From Nectonema munidae (lineage: Eukaryota; Nematomorpha; Nectonematoida; Nectonematidae), in assembly GCA_030549495.1 (NCBI GenBank), contig JAUIRK010001006.1, positions 355,501 to 419,500 on the forward strand: a DNA stretch of 64,000 nucleotides. Reading direction: 5' to 3'. The position numbers were made by a program, and so were the translations under genes. This document shows positions 1 to 10,482 of the stretch, piece by piece. Position 1 is the stretch's first letter. The number at the start of each line of letters is the position of its first letter. The notes under the pieces were generated by a model. The model had not been told where the DNA came from and searched no databases. It saw only the letters and a program-made list of their open reading frames with translations.

Positions 1-850
1 CTCGGCAAATCAAATGTCAGGGGAGTTTGGTCAGCATTGCCAATAAGATGGAGTTAATAGTGTTCTTTTTTTCTTTTTCTGGTGATGAATTGTTGGAACT
101 TGGTGACCTAATCTTCAAAGTTTTTAGGCAGGTGCTGAGCTATAGTTGTCCTCATCCTGGTGAGCAAGCCATTTCTCACAAGAAATCTTGATGCCCAGTT
201 GTAAGAAGCCTTAAAATCTTCTGGAGATATACCAAAGCTAGTCTGGGCAATTTGCTTTGCACGAAGTCGAACTTCGGTGGTGTTAATTGCCAATCCTGCC
301 TCTCTTCTTTGGTGTACTTCTGCAACTAGTTAGGCTACAACCTCTGACAGCTTGAGGCTAGATCCCTTTCTGAGTGTGCACTGGCTTTTAGGGATATGCT
401 CTAAGCTTGATTTGATCTTCCTCCTGATACTTGTAAAGTGAATTTAGTTTTCTAGTGCTTTGTTGATTTTTTTCAGAGGTGGCCTAATTGTGTTATCAAT
501 GAGTGAGTGATGTCTTTTCGTAATTGTAGGCGAGTGAAAGAAGAATTATGTATGGGATGACGACGAACGATTTTGAAATTATAAGAGAACACTTATGTCG
601 TTGCGATTTGTTGAATGAGAAATGATCGTAATAAATGCGTTATTGTCTGTTCGAAATTGTATACGTGTGGATAAATGGTATTACTTGGTTGAAATTCTGT
701 GCGCGTGAGATGGTTAATTGTTGAATAAGTTAATTGAAATGTTGAGTAAGTCAATATGGTTTGTAATAAAATGAAAATTTTTTTTTGTAAAATTGTTGCC
801 AAATCAGGGGTGCGGCTTATGCATGGGTGCGGCTTATGCGTGGATGAATA
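1..850 (-). mobile_element. Tigger/pogo-type DNA transposon, 5' part, cut by window start
   Basis: The terminal inverted repeat lies near 810-850; read on the minus strand it starts TATTCATCCACGCATAAGCC. The same terminus and the same subterminal sequence (residues IYPHVYNFEQTITHL if translated) recur in the 512-bp MITE at 22270-22781, so the two belong to one family. Transposase N-terminal sequence follows on the minus strand toward base 1; the rest lies outside the window. The outer bases (CCG of the MITE terminus) are decayed, so the TA target site is only approximate. Family call: Tc1/mariner superfamily, pogo/Tigger branch, from the CENP-B type helix-turn-helix and the TA target. Confidence 0.7.
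107..370 (-). pseudogene. Tigger-type transposase, CENP-B HTH segment (broken)
   Basis: The frame reads a CENP-B/Tc5-like DNA-binding domain: an EVHQRREAGLAINTTEVRL helix, then FKASYNWASRFLVRNGL and RMRTTIAQHLP, which match the usual FKAS..W..RF..R..L..R..T pattern of Tigger, pogo and POGK proteins. In the intact family this domain binds the transposon ends. The frame contains an internal stop upstream (near 335) and ends in a stop at 108, where a longer transposase would continue. No ATG opens it. It is a decayed copy. Confidence 0.7.
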
Positions 851-952
851 TAATGAATGATTAGACTTTTTTGAAAAGTGCATTTTTTATGTAGTCAATA
901 AAGTAAATTTTTATTTTAGAAAAATTATAATACTTTTTTGATTATAAATAGG

Positions 953-1160
953 ATTCTTTGATTATTATTTGACAAATATATTATTTAAAATCGTGCAAAT
1001 TGCAAAATATAGGTAATAACTTTTGTAACATCGTATGAGGTAGCAAAATATGAACAGAAAGTTTCATATTTTTTAAAGAATATTTTTCGATTCTTTGATT
1101 ACAAAATTTTATTTTGATTATTTGACAAATATATTATTTAATATCGTGAAAAAATTGTAA
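953..1160 (+). repeat. Satellite-like repeat, about 1.3 units of 153-160 bp
   Basis: The phrases TTTAAAATCGTGCAAATTGC, GGTAATAACTTTTGTAACAT and GAGGTAGCAAAATATGAACA occur here and again in two adjacent 160-bp units at 36870-37215. Within this copy the TTTGACAAATATATTATTTAA phrase recurs after about 153 bp, so it is a short tandem piece of the same family. It is non-coding. Confidence 0.75.
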
Positions 1161-1278
1161 AAATATCGGTTAGTCTAAAATAAAATTTTTTTGATAGATA
1201 AAATGTTTTTAAAATTTATTTATATAAGTTTGATCTTAAAAATTTTCAACGTTGTTTCAACAATATCTTCTTTCATAC

Positions 1279-1418
1279 TAGGGCGTAGATCGGATTTCAA
1301 AATTTTCAGAGCCAAACTTTGAGACTTTAAATACATCATGAAATGGCTTGGAGCCAGATATGAGAAGCCGCATTTTGTTATTTGTGACTCCGCCTCTGGC
1401 TCCGGCTCCGAAGCCCTG
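1279..1418 (-). mobile_element. Possible hAT-type MITE
   Basis: Read on the minus strand it opens CAGGGCTTCGGAGCCGGAGC, a typical hAT-like terminus, and closes with CGGATCTACGCCCTAG's strand partner, giving imperfect inverted ends. It truncates the Tigger-type DDE domain directly after the RLMRVAT residues. No convincing 8-bp target duplication is visible, so the boundaries are tentative. Confidence 0.35.
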
Positions 1419-1419
1419 G

Positions 1420-2214
1420 TGGTTGCAACACGCATGAGTCTGTCAAAGTTTTTAAGCCAGTGTAAGAAGATATCTGTGATCATCCAGGCTGATTTATTGG
1501 AATAATAGTCAAAATAAACTTTCGGATCAAAATTTTTACCGTAGCATCGTAGGCGAGCGAATTTTGCAACGACAAGAGGCTTAAGATTATTTGTACCACT
1601 AGCGTTTGTTCAAAGTGCAATTGTAATGCCTTCTTTCTTTTTTTTCTTAACTTTTATGAGTACATTTGCAAGAGTAGCATTTGGTTGCAAACGAAAAAAA
1701 GGCTACACGCATCTTATAGATGTTTTCTGGATCATAGTTTTTGAGATCATCTTGCATCTTTTGTCGAAATTGATGAACGTCATTTATGCTACAACTTGAG
1801 CTTCCTCCATTCTTAGTAAAAAAAATTATGCCATGACATTTTTTAAAAAGATCAAGCCAACCGCTAGAGTATTTGAATTAGTTTCCAACATTCAGAAATA
1901 CACGAGCTTTTGAAATGAGAATATCATCATTTATTGTGACACCACGAATTGATACACCCTTGAACCACAAAAATAGGGCGTTCTGCATTGCTTCATGCTA
2001 GCACTACGCACACGAAGCACACTTGTGTCATTGGTGTCCAATAACGACCAATAACTATTCCAAAGACATCAGGAAAATAAGAAGCTATTATATCATGTGG
2101 AGTGGACTTGCTCTGTACAAGCATATCTCACGTTTTTGGCATAGATAAGTCCACACGTGATCGTTTAGAAAGATGTAAAGGTTTTCCAAAATTATCATGG
2201 TATTGATTGGACAT
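1420..2214 (-). pseudogene. Jerky/Tigger-type transposase, N-terminal two-thirds (broken)
   Basis: Translated pieces in order on the minus strand: an MSNQYHDNFGKPLHLSKRSR start near 2214; a CENP-B HTH with QNALFLWFKGVSIRGVTIN and FKYSSGWLDLFKKCHGI; the DDE core pieces PENIYKM, FFRLQPNATLANVLI, TNASGTNNLKPLVVAKFARL and SAWMITDIFLHWLKNFDRLM. These match the DDE_1 domain of Tigger/jerky proteins, which cut and paste DNA between TA sites. At least three frame changes or stops interrupt it. For example, TGA replaces the codon before TNASG, and the frame shifts between ENIYKM and FFRLQ. The catalytic C-terminal half is gone, replaced by MITE-like DNA at 1418. It is a different copy from the element at 1-850. 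Confidence 0.8.
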
Positions 2215-2329
2215 TGCTTGGTTAGCAGAGCAATTCTGTATTTGCAATCAAATGTTCAAACTGGGTAAAAAGAGATCAAAAGTTACGTGAACTGAATATT
2301 CATAACTATAGACTATATAAAGACTCGAT

Positions 2330-3215
2330 CCTAAAATAAGAATCTTACATTTACCTCACAATGAAAATTTTCCATTTCCACCAAATAATTGTGTTTCAGA
2401 TGAAAATTTGATCGGTTCCGACAAATTTGATGTCGAGAATTATGTGCCTGAAAAAGATTACCTTTTGCCAAAAAAATTTCCTCAAGCTGAATTAACTGAT
2501 CTTGTTAAAGATTTATCCGTTTCAAAAAGCAAAGAAGAACTTTCAGCATCAAGATTAAAAGAAAAATCTTTGTTTCTTTGTTAGAACAGGATGTTTGCAT
2601 AACATATTTTCGTCAAAGAAATTTTATTCTGAAAACATATTTTTCTGTTAAAGGCCACTTTGTTTTTGTAACGATATTAATGGTCTTTTTGAATGTTTAA
2701 ACTAAAAGCATAATCCTTTAGAGTGGCGGCTATTTATTGATTTTCAAAAGTTCATTTTGAAATGCGTTTTGCTTCACAATGGTAACTTAAAACCTTTCAA
2801 TGCTACAGAACAATGTGTTCACCTTTCCGAATCATATGAAAACATAAAAATATTACTTGACTGTCTTTCTTATATGAAAAGTATTCTTGGAAAATATGTG
2901 GTAATTTAAAAATAATAGGAATGGTGATGGGAATGCAATCAGGCTTTATAAAATATTGCTGTTTTTATGACTTTGGGACAGTCGGGCACTGATAAGCACT
3001 ATTTAAATTTTGTTTGCAAAGCTAGGACAACATATAGCAAGGCTTATCTAATGCCAAGCACACGCCTCTAGTCAATCCACGTAATGTTTCATTGCCTCCT
3101 TTACATATAAACTTGGGCTAATAACTTGGCAACATATAAAAACGCTTGCAAGAAGAAACTCGAACGGCTTTGGATATATAGTTAAAAAGTTTCTAAAAAT
3201 CACACAAGCTAAACT
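2330..3215 (+). pseudogene. Broken member of an uncharacterised multicopy invertebrate gene family
   Basis: Three frames together give recognisable blocks: FPQAELTDLVKDLSVSKSKE with SRLKEKSLF; LCFCNDINGLF; EWRLFIDFQKFILKCVLLHN; ESYENIKILLDCLSYMK; WKICGNLKIIGMVMGMQSGF ending in KYCCF; then RNVSLPPLHINLGL. I recall this block order from a repeated, unnamed family seen in arthropods and cnidarians, usually with a LLG.Q.GYTKYCCFLC.WDSR core. Its function is not known to me; its repetitiveness suggests that it travels with a mobile element. At least five stops or frame changes break it. No terminal repeats were seen. Confidence 0.55.
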
Positions 3216-3475
3216 TAAAGAAGAAAGAAAGAATTTATTGATCACTAAATTACACCCAACAAAATTATGAAATAAAACATGAAAATGAAAAAAAAAGAAA
3301 AGAAAAAAGTTGTCATGGTAGTAATTCAGACATAAAAAATGATATCAAATGTGTTTCAAAAGGTTTAGAGGTAACCCGCTTTAAAATATTTATATAATTG
3401 TTACATTTATATATGAGTTATGAAATAGTAAAGTAAATGAGAGTTTAAAATCGATGAAGCTCAAACTTTGAAATA

Positions 3476-5984
3476 TTAGTTTCTCAATTCTAACAAGGTG
3501 TTTTTCTTTTTCTTTTTAAATTGTGAAAAACTTAAGCAAGTGTGAAAAGTTTTACATTCCTTGTTCCAACAATGAACGAGCTTCCAAATTATAGATTGTT
3601 TTGATGACTTCAATCTATACCATGTTAAACTCAAATGGAAGTAATTTCTCAAAAGTGGCCTCTCTATTTCATAATTAAAAGATATCGAGTTGATGAAGTT
3701 TGGTGGAGCTTGACCAGCCAAAACTTTAAAGCAGAAAACACTTAATTTCAGATTATACATTTCCTTAGCTTTTAGCAATTCAAAATCATGCAATATTGTT
3801 TCAACTTCATCTGTTCGCGATTTATTAAATACTATTCATTTTCTTCTATAAAATAAAAATTTTATTTATATTTGATTGATTCCAATTCAATAAGTTATAT
3901 TGAATATAAGGCAAGAAGAATGTTTTATATAACTGTAATAAAGTAGATCGATTTAATTTATTCTTCAACTTTCTAAAAACACCTATCAAAGAAGATAATT
4001 TAGAATAGACATATTTTTTATGTTGCTTCCATTGTAACTTTCTCTCTATAATTAATCCAAGTAGTTTAAATTCTTTTACAAAATCAAAACCAAAACAAGA
4101 GGTTAATCTTTGGTTGTTATAAGATCGATTTGAGATCTTATAAATTAAAGATTTTGAAAAATTTATGGATAAACCGTTTTTTCGCACCAAACGTAAGCAT
4201 GACTAACATTTTCTAATACTTCTTTATAATTATTTTCAAAAGATATTATGTTTGAAGGAATTAGCAATGCTGCATATAGATAAAAATCCATTTTATTATT
4301 ACACAAGTACAAATCATTGATGAAAATTTTGAAAAGTAGTGGACCCATCAAAGATCCCTAGGGTATGCCACATCGTAAGAAATTACAGTTCGACTTGTAA
4401 TTATTTATGTATACTGATTCTTTTCGTTCAAAGAGGTAGTTACTCATAAGTTTTAGTGATAAACTACTGAAACCATAGGATTTGAGTTTTAAAAGTAAAA
4501 TATATCTTATAGAGTCAAATGCTTTCTGTAAGTCAATAAAAAGCGCAATTGTATCAACTTTGTTTTCTAAGTTAACAATTATATTATTAATCAATAGTGA
4601 ATTAAAGCCTTCTGTGGAGAAGTTTTTCTTAAAAGCAAACTGTTTACTATAAAAAAGATTGTTATTCGTGAAATAATTCTCAATTTGCAATGACAGGATT
4701 TTTTCTAATATCTTTGATATTATTGGTATCAGTGTAATAGGTCTATAATTTTCAGCTAAATGGGTGGAGCCTTTTTTATGTATAGGATTAGCTATTTCTA
4801 TTTGAATATGGTTTGATTAAATTGTTCATGTTCCTCCAAAACGATTTTGTACTATTATTTATAAGAAGTTTATTTGAATAATAATAATTATACTTGCGTT
4901 TTTACTTTATTCCTAAGAGAGATATACACTTCCTTTTGATGTTTTAACTGGTCACCAGATAATTTTTTGCAAAGACTATGTAATTTATCTCTTTTTTTAT
5001 TAACGATAAAAGTTCGCTAGTTGCCCAACAAGATTTTATATCCTGGTGGTTATTAAATTTTTTATTTAAGTTTTTCAAAACAGTACACTCATTCAAAACA
5101 TCAATTAGTCGATACAAAAATTTATTAACAAGAACTTCAGAATTACTAGAAAATTTTACAATTTAATTTGAACAATCAATTTCGGAAATCATTTTATAAA
5201 TTTATCCTTTTTAAAAACCTTTTTAGTAAAATTTTTCTCTTTGTAATGCAGTTTATCTAGACTTAGTAATATAGGAAAATGGTCTGAAATGTCATAATCA
5301 ATTACTAAAGAATTATATTCATAAAACCCTGGCTTAATGAAAAAATGATCAATAAGGGAAATGGATTTTTTCTCGTTGGAGGGGTAATGGTGGGTAAAAA
5401 ACCAAAAGAGCTCATTTCAGTGAGAAAACTATAAACTGAACTGGATATATGCACTTTACAGATATTCATGTTGAAGTCACCAGTAAGAATGTTTATATCG
5501 TCGTTATTCAATTCTTCAAGATAATATACATATTGTGGGCATATGTCAGTGGAGTTGCTCATTTTAACTCTCAAAGAAGCAAGTTCAAAGTTAATGGCAG
5601 TGAAACTATGAATAAGTGCAAAGTCCAAAGACTCATCCACATAAAAACATAGCCCGCCGTGCATGTTAATTTTACTTTTGAACGACACACATATATAGTT
5701 TGCTATCGAGTGTGAATTAAGTTCACAATTTAGCCAAGTTTCTTGTAACGCTATCATTAACACTGGTGAAGATGGAAGTGAGTTCAAGCGTGTTAGAAAA
5801 ACATCAACTCACCATGTTTTTCATTTAAGCACCGAATGTTGAGAGTTAAGATATTGAAACCTTTACATTTACATGTAAGAGAATCAAAATCAGTAACAGT
5901 TGAGGACTTAATAAATTTTTCACCAAACAAATCGTTTATAAAGTTATCTAACACACACTTCAAATTGTTATATTTAATAGTCAT
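3476..5984 (-). pseudogene. LINE ORF2, endonuclease-reverse transcriptase (broken)
   Basis: Endonuclease motifs: LTLNIRCLNEK, ALQETWL, MHGGLCFYVDESL, LTGDFNMNI. Reverse transcriptase motifs: NYRPITLIPIISKILEKIL, FAFKKNFSTEGF, LFIDLQKAFDS and GPLLFKIFIND. The expected YADD catalytic box reads YAAL, so the catalytic aspartates are lost. The tail (FKLLGLIIERKLQWKQHKKY, FLPYIQYNLLNWNQS, LLRNYFHLSL) fits the thumb and C-terminal region of this LINE group. At least four frame changes or stops separate the pieces, including those near 5790, 4350 and 4190. The copy cannot make active enzyme. Confidence 0.85.
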
Positions 5985-6478
5985 TTTTCAGCAGCATTTC
6001 CAAATAATTGTTGTTCAAACTGTCTAAGTACTTCTTTAAATTTATTAAAGAGCAATTTTTGGAGTTACAGATATGATTATACTCTAATTTTTTATCAAAG
6101 CAATTGTTACAGAAAACTTTATCTTTATTCAAACAATTATTAGACGCCAACACAAAATTTGCAATTGGGTTGAATGGTTTAAACTTATTAAATTTGCTAC
6201 AAACTTTTATGAACGTTTTTAATAAATCAAAAGAATGAGCTTCACAGTTAATATAAATATACTTTTTAATATACAATGATTTGACAATTTTATAATTAAA
6301 TTTTATACCAACGTTATAAAATTTAGAATTTAGATTAGAAAATTTAAAAATATTTACAATGTCTGATGGATTGATGTCGTTTTGCTTACAGATTGTGCTT
6401 TTCGATTCATCTAAAGAAATTGAGTTGTTAATTCTTTTGATACAGAAATATGGGCTTTTGGGAGTTAGATTGTTGAAG
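5974..6478 (-). pseudogene. LINE ORF1-like frame, 5' truncated
   Basis: About 168 codons are open without an obvious initiator. The C-terminal part has a cysteine/histidine cluster (VFCNNCFDKKLEYNHICNSK: C-x2-C-x8-H-x2-C), as in zinc knuckles of LINE ORF1 proteins that bind the element RNA. The frame ends LEMLLKNDY and overlaps the start of the ORF2 frame (ATG at 5984) by about ten bases, matching the ORF1/ORF2 overlap of the young LINE at 46.5 kb. The N-terminal start lies beyond the recognisable element edge. Confidence 0.6.
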
Positions 6479-6480
6479 GA

Positions 6481-7527
6481 TATGGCCTTTTTTGTCAGTG
6501 TATCTCATTTGAGTTAGTTTCTAGAAGTAAACTATTTTGCATTCATTCCATTTCCTTTTCTTTCTACTACACATAACTATATCTATCTTCCCTTTTGCCC
6601 TATTTTTCGTCATCGCTTTTGTCAAGATAGCTGAGTGTACTATTGGCTTATCTGTTGATGTCTTAATTGTCATAATGACTTAATAACGCCCTCGGTTGGC
6701 CGCATAGGGCCTGATCAGTCATATAGTGTTTTGACTGAAAGATTTTGATGAAAATTATGGACATATTAAAAAATGACTACCCTGTAAATTTGAAAATGTC
6801 TATTTACTTCAATATTATAACATAAAAATAATCGAGAATTTGGAAAGATTTTTAAACTAAATCATAAGAATGAGAATTTAACACCATCTATAAAAGTTTA
6901 GCCTTTTTCATAATTTATTTTCCTTTCTAAAATTTTGAAGTTTTTTTGGAATAAATGAAAAATAAAATGAATTTTTCCACATTAATAAATTTATTAACAT
7001 TGATTAGCTTGTCTATGCTAGTGAGTATGTTTATGGTCAGTGTATCAATAACCCAAGGTCCTGTTCTGAATCCGCCCTTTCTTTCATAATTGAATTCAAG
7101 AGGGTTATGGCAATAAAAATGATGCAATGTGTTCATCGTATATAACTCGATAGCAAAATACGAAATACAAAACTTGATGAACACGACAACGTATTTTACA
7201 TCTTCGAATGAATTTTATGCCATACGTCGTGTGATCTCATAATTCCATAGAAAAGATATTACAACGAAGTGCTTATAAAATTCTATTTACAAATCTCCTC
7301 TTCTCAATTTCTATCGTGACTGTCCATTTTATTTCCTGAAATTTCAAAAAAACTTTTTTGAATGATTACAATGAAAATAAAATAAAGTAGAAACTCATGT
7401 ATAAAAAATGCCTTCTGATATACTATTACTTTGGACTAAGATAAAAAATGTTTATCTTTTCAGTTTTCCTAAACAAATCTGGTCTTACAAAACACTTGAA
7501 ATAATAAAATCTTGATTAATTTTCATT
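6481..7527. other. No gene recognised; AT-rich spacer
   Basis: Short open frames (for example 6927-7184 minus) have no recognisable domain and low-complexity composition. A GC-richer patch at 6685-6735 (TTAATAACGCCCTCGGTTGG, then GCCGCATAGGGCC) resembles the end of a TTAA-type transposon, but no partner end was found. Confidence 0.5.
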
Positions 7528-7990
7528 TTGAATAGAACGTCAGAAAGACAGATGTCTCTAATAAGGTCTATTTTCATATTATGGCCAGAAAATAAAGACT
7601 TTTTGAAAAAAGTAGAGTATGGAAATGTTTTAGCTGAGCATTTAGAAATTGAAATTGATGAAAAATTAAAAAGTGAACTCATTGTGGGAAAGACATTATC
7701 ATTGAAAGAATTCCATCTCGATATTCACCACCACTTTGCTGACATTAGGAAAACCTTATATCAAACCTTACCAAATTTGTACAAATTATATGAAGGTAAA
7801 AATTTTAATAAATGTTAACACAAAATAAAAATATTATAATTTTTATTTTACGGGCTTCAATTTTTGTTTTAGGGCAGCATCGTGTGAAAGATTTTTTTCA
7901 ACAATAAAAAGAATCTTCACCAACCAAAGAGTTATGATGCTGCACAAAAGGAAAAGAAATCTGATCTTCTATCAAGTCTTTCTGAATACA
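7528..7990 (+). pseudogene. hAT transposase C-terminal (dimerisation) fragment
   Basis: A 96-codon frame ends LYQTLPNLYKLYEG and, about 77 bases further on, the sequence continues AASCERFFSTIKRIFTNQRV. Together they match the hAT C-terminal block (lPNLykl..P.sSa.cERsFS.lkriKt..R). The gap starts GTAAAA and ends TTTTAG, so it may be a small intron, although the simple join leaves the frame off by one and a frameshift is equally possible. No terminal repeats were identified. Without its catalytic domain it is a remnant. Confidence 0.65.
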
Positions 7991-8221
7991 CTAATAATAT
8001 TTCTCATGAAAGTTTTTGAAAAAAATTTCAAAAAAAAACACGAGAATAAAATTGATTTTATTGTTTTTATTGATTCAATTTTTTCTATTGACCCCTAACT
8101 TCTTTTATAGCCTGCCCTCCTCCCGAAATCATTTCCTAAAAATGATAAATATTGCAATGATCTCGTTGTGAGGTCTTCTTTCTTTGTGAAAATTCTTTTT
8201 TTTAATAATTTTGTTACATTA

Positions 8222-8227
8222 TTTATT
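8222..8227 (-). promoter_or_regulatory. Poly(A) signal AATAAA of the peptide gene
   Basis: On the minus strand an AATAAA lies about 147 bases after the stop codon at 8374, inside TTTTAAATAAATAATG. It is the first such hexamer after the second exon and makes a natural 3' end for the 18.4-8.2 kb gene. AATAAA is common by chance in AT-rich DNA. Confidence 0.5.
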
Positions 8228-8373
8228 TAAAACATAATTTACAGCAGAAAAATTCAGTGGAATGTAAAAATAAAAGTTAGATATAAATTTTTAAAGAGAT
8301 GAAGGAGAAATATTTCTTAAAACGACGATATTAAATCAATATGTATGTATCCAAATATATCCAGCTTAGTAGG

Positions 8374-8783
8374 TTACTTATATCCGATATATGGCTTAAA
8401 CAGTTCATTTATATCTTTTTCTTGCTTATTGAGGGAGCCAAAAAAGGCAGGAAATCCTGGGCTATACTTTTTGTTGAGCGATCCAAAAAAGCCAGAATCG
8501 GGAACTTCTTCATTTCCATTCTTATTATCGCCAAGCTTTGCCAGTTGGTACTCCAAAGTCTTTGATCTTTGATTGTTGTTCTCGAGTTTGGCATTGCTCT
8601 GTGAAAATTCTTTTTCTTCCTTGATGCTGTCTTTTCTCGGTTTTTGACGATTTCCTTTTCCGACTCTCAACATCCTGGGATAGTAGATGTCTTTAGCGTA
8701 GTTCATAGATGGAATCGTTGCATAAAATTTCATGAGAGAGTAGTCATCATCCATATCCATATTTCTATAACTTGGCGGCAAAC
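8374..8783 (-). CDS. Putative secreted peptide precursor, exon 2 (coding to stop)
   Basis: Open frame of 135 codons plus two bases completing the split Gly codon. The acceptor TTTTAATTTAG precedes base 8783 and its phase (1) matches the donor of the signal-peptide exon at 18266, so the join reads SAHA-GLPPSYRN. The tail has no cysteine. It contains basic clusters (GKGNRQKPRK, NKK), an acidic DMDDDYS stretch, a YYPRMLRVGK segment where Gly-Lys could serve amidation, and two copies of FFGSLNK (SGFFGSLNKK and AFFGSLNKQ) 15 residues apart. Amino-acid use is balanced compared with the Phe/Leu/Ile/Asn/Lys-rich chance frames nearby. These traits fit a neuropeptide or other secreted prohormone. I do not recognise the family. 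The frame also runs 15 codons upstream to an ATG at 8829, which would give an unspliced protein without a signal peptide. Confidence 0.6.
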
Positions 8784-9243
8784 CTAAATTAAAACCAGCA
8801 CTTTTACTTTGAACAGATTGCTTGAACATTTACATTAAATTTTCCCATTTAAATATAATGAGTTCTGATTTTATCTTATTCAAAAATATAAAAACACAGG
8901 CCATATTTTTCAATTTTTATTTTCAAGTCAGTAAAGTCATACAAATATTCATAATAAATACCATCCCTCTATAATACAAAATTAATTCAAGAAATTTTTT
9001 AGATAAATCTATTATCTTGTAATGATATCTGTGAATCTGTCTCCTTCAATATATTTTTTTGGATTTTTAGATTAATTTCCTTGAAACTCTCTCGTTAAAA
9101 CGTTTCTGAAAAACCTATTTTTTAATTCCTATAAACAAAGTATAACTCATACCATAAGATATTTTTCTAACTCTTTGCCTGACAACTTATTTTTACATAT
9201 TTTTGATGAATTGTATCTTGTATCTCTGGAGAATATTTTCAAG

Positions 9244-9600
9244 ATACCATCGGGGGTGTGAGCAGGGGCGTAGCCAGAGGGGGGGGCAAGGGAGGCAGTG
9301 CCCCCCCCCCCCTCCAAATACTTTTTCTGCCCCCCCCCCCCAAATACCAAATATTTTTACTACTTAATTAAAGTTCTTATTTTATTTCCAATATGCTTGC
9401 CCCCCTAAATTCCTTGCATGCCCCCCCCCCCCCAACTTCCATTTTTTGGCTACGCCACTGGGTGTGAGTAAGGTTGGTTAGATACTGAGTTTTGATAACT
9501 CAAGGTCTTCTGTTCGATCCCGTATCAAGCCTACTTTCTTCATACAAGTGGTCCAATTGTGCCTTCTCGATGAAAACCGCCCACGGTACCTTTACCTTTA
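9244..9600 (+). repeat. tRNA-derived SINE (interrupted by a MITE)
   Basis: With the MITE at 9263-9460 and one copy of its 8-bp duplication removed, the head reads GGGGGTGTGAGTAAGGTTGG then TTAGATACTGAGTTTTGATA and CTCAAGG. This has a TGAGT/ACTCA anticodon-like stem and a B-box-like TGTTCGATCC at about 9511. The body continues to CACGGTACCTTTACCTTTAC near 9595. The short variable arm and the non-tRNA 3' body argue for a SINE, not a tRNA gene. Confidence 0.5.
9263..9460. mobile_element. hAT MITE, 198 bp, with exact 8-bp target duplication
   Basis: The left end is CAGGGGCGTAGCCAGAGG; the right end TTTTTTGGCTACGCCACTG is its imperfect inverse. GGTGTGAG occurs directly before (9255-9262) and directly after (9461-9468), an 8-bp duplication as expected for hAT. 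The interior is mostly G and C runs with no coding capacity. Confidence 0.9.
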
Positions 9601-10213
9601 CGATCTTATAATCCAGTTTCTGAAAATTGGAAATAGTAAACAAAAGGTGTCAAGGAGATTCAATAAAAATTCTTTTGTAGAATTTAAATCGTCCGAAATA
9701 TCGTTCGATATACAATGTCTTTCTTCGTTTTCACATACTAACATTAACTATAATAAATTAATATGCCGTAAAAATTTTATTCATTAAAAAAAGGAAACAA
9801 AAATCCTTTTAAAGTTAAGTTTTCTATCACTAGGCTTATCAACAGATCATCAAACCTTTGGAAAATTAAGTGCGAGGAAGGAATAGAAATCTTTTTGATA
9901 AACCTCCTCATACTGCAGTTATTTTTTGCATTAATATAAAATTTAGATAAGTTGAGTTATGAATAAACAGCAAATTCCTAACAATAGAAAAGGAGAAACC
10001 TATTAATTTCAAAAAGTATAAAATACTCTTAAAATCTTGGATGTTTTCGGATTTTTTACTTCAAAAAATAGCCACGATAAACTCCGTAAAAAAAATGAAA
10101 CATTTTTCTAGACTAGCATACGAAACATTGCTTTTACACTACAAAATTAAAGAAATGTAATAAAAGACAAAATTAGACTTTTGAATCCGAGATTTTGTTT
10201 AATGAGTTTAATA
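9601..10213. other. No gene recognised
   Basis: AT-rich DNA. The 79-codon frame at 9548-9787 overlaps the SINE tail and has no recognisable domain. Confidence 0.5.
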
Positions 10214-10482
10214 CTGTCAATAGCGGTCCCTCTTACTAACGTCTCCCTTTAAAATGCTAAAGAAATTTTGATGAAGAAAAATCTCTATCAATTTGTATAT
10301 ACTTTTTTTTAACCTGTGTTTAGCGACCCTCTTTAATTCGACATACGACCTCAAGAGCTTTTATTTTAGTTCATTTTCTTATATTCTAAAATAGCGTTAT
10401 GAAATTTTTTTCTATACTATGTTATAAAATATACTAATTAGTACTTACCAATATTTTTTTGTATTAATATTTGATGTTTATC

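Larger units (their letters stand above)
3222..6480 (-). mobile_element. Degraded LINE (Jockey/CR1/L2 group), ORF1 plus EN-RT ORF2
   Basis: In minus-strand order: an ORF1-like frame (6478-5974), an endonuclease start (LTLNIRCLNEK), endonuclease body, a linker, reverse transcriptase and a C-terminal tail, then an AATAAA followed by a TTTC-rich tail at about 3222-3245. No RNase H domain was seen. Frames are open for 60-160 codons between breaks, so the copy is old but not ancient. It is probably the same broad group as the other EN-RT LINEs in the window, but a different family from the one at 45.6 kb, judging by the 3' tail (TTTC instead of ATT). Confidence 0.85.

Noticed and set aside
593-883. 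96-codon minus-strand frame with many His and Thr
   Set aside because: It is a translation of the Tigger terminal and subterminal DNA, repeated in the MITE at 22270; not a gene.
6680-6740. GC-rich TTAA-flanked patch resembling a piggyBac end
   Set aside because: No partner end or second copy was found in the window; TTAA is common by chance here.
8341-8572. Two plus-strand frames opposite the peptide exon
   Set aside because: Antisense shadows of the exon 2 frame.
9470-9530. Possible tRNA-Ser(UGA)-like gene
   Set aside because: The variable arm is too short for tRNA-Ser, the head is degenerate and a SINE body follows; treated as a tRNA-derived SINE.
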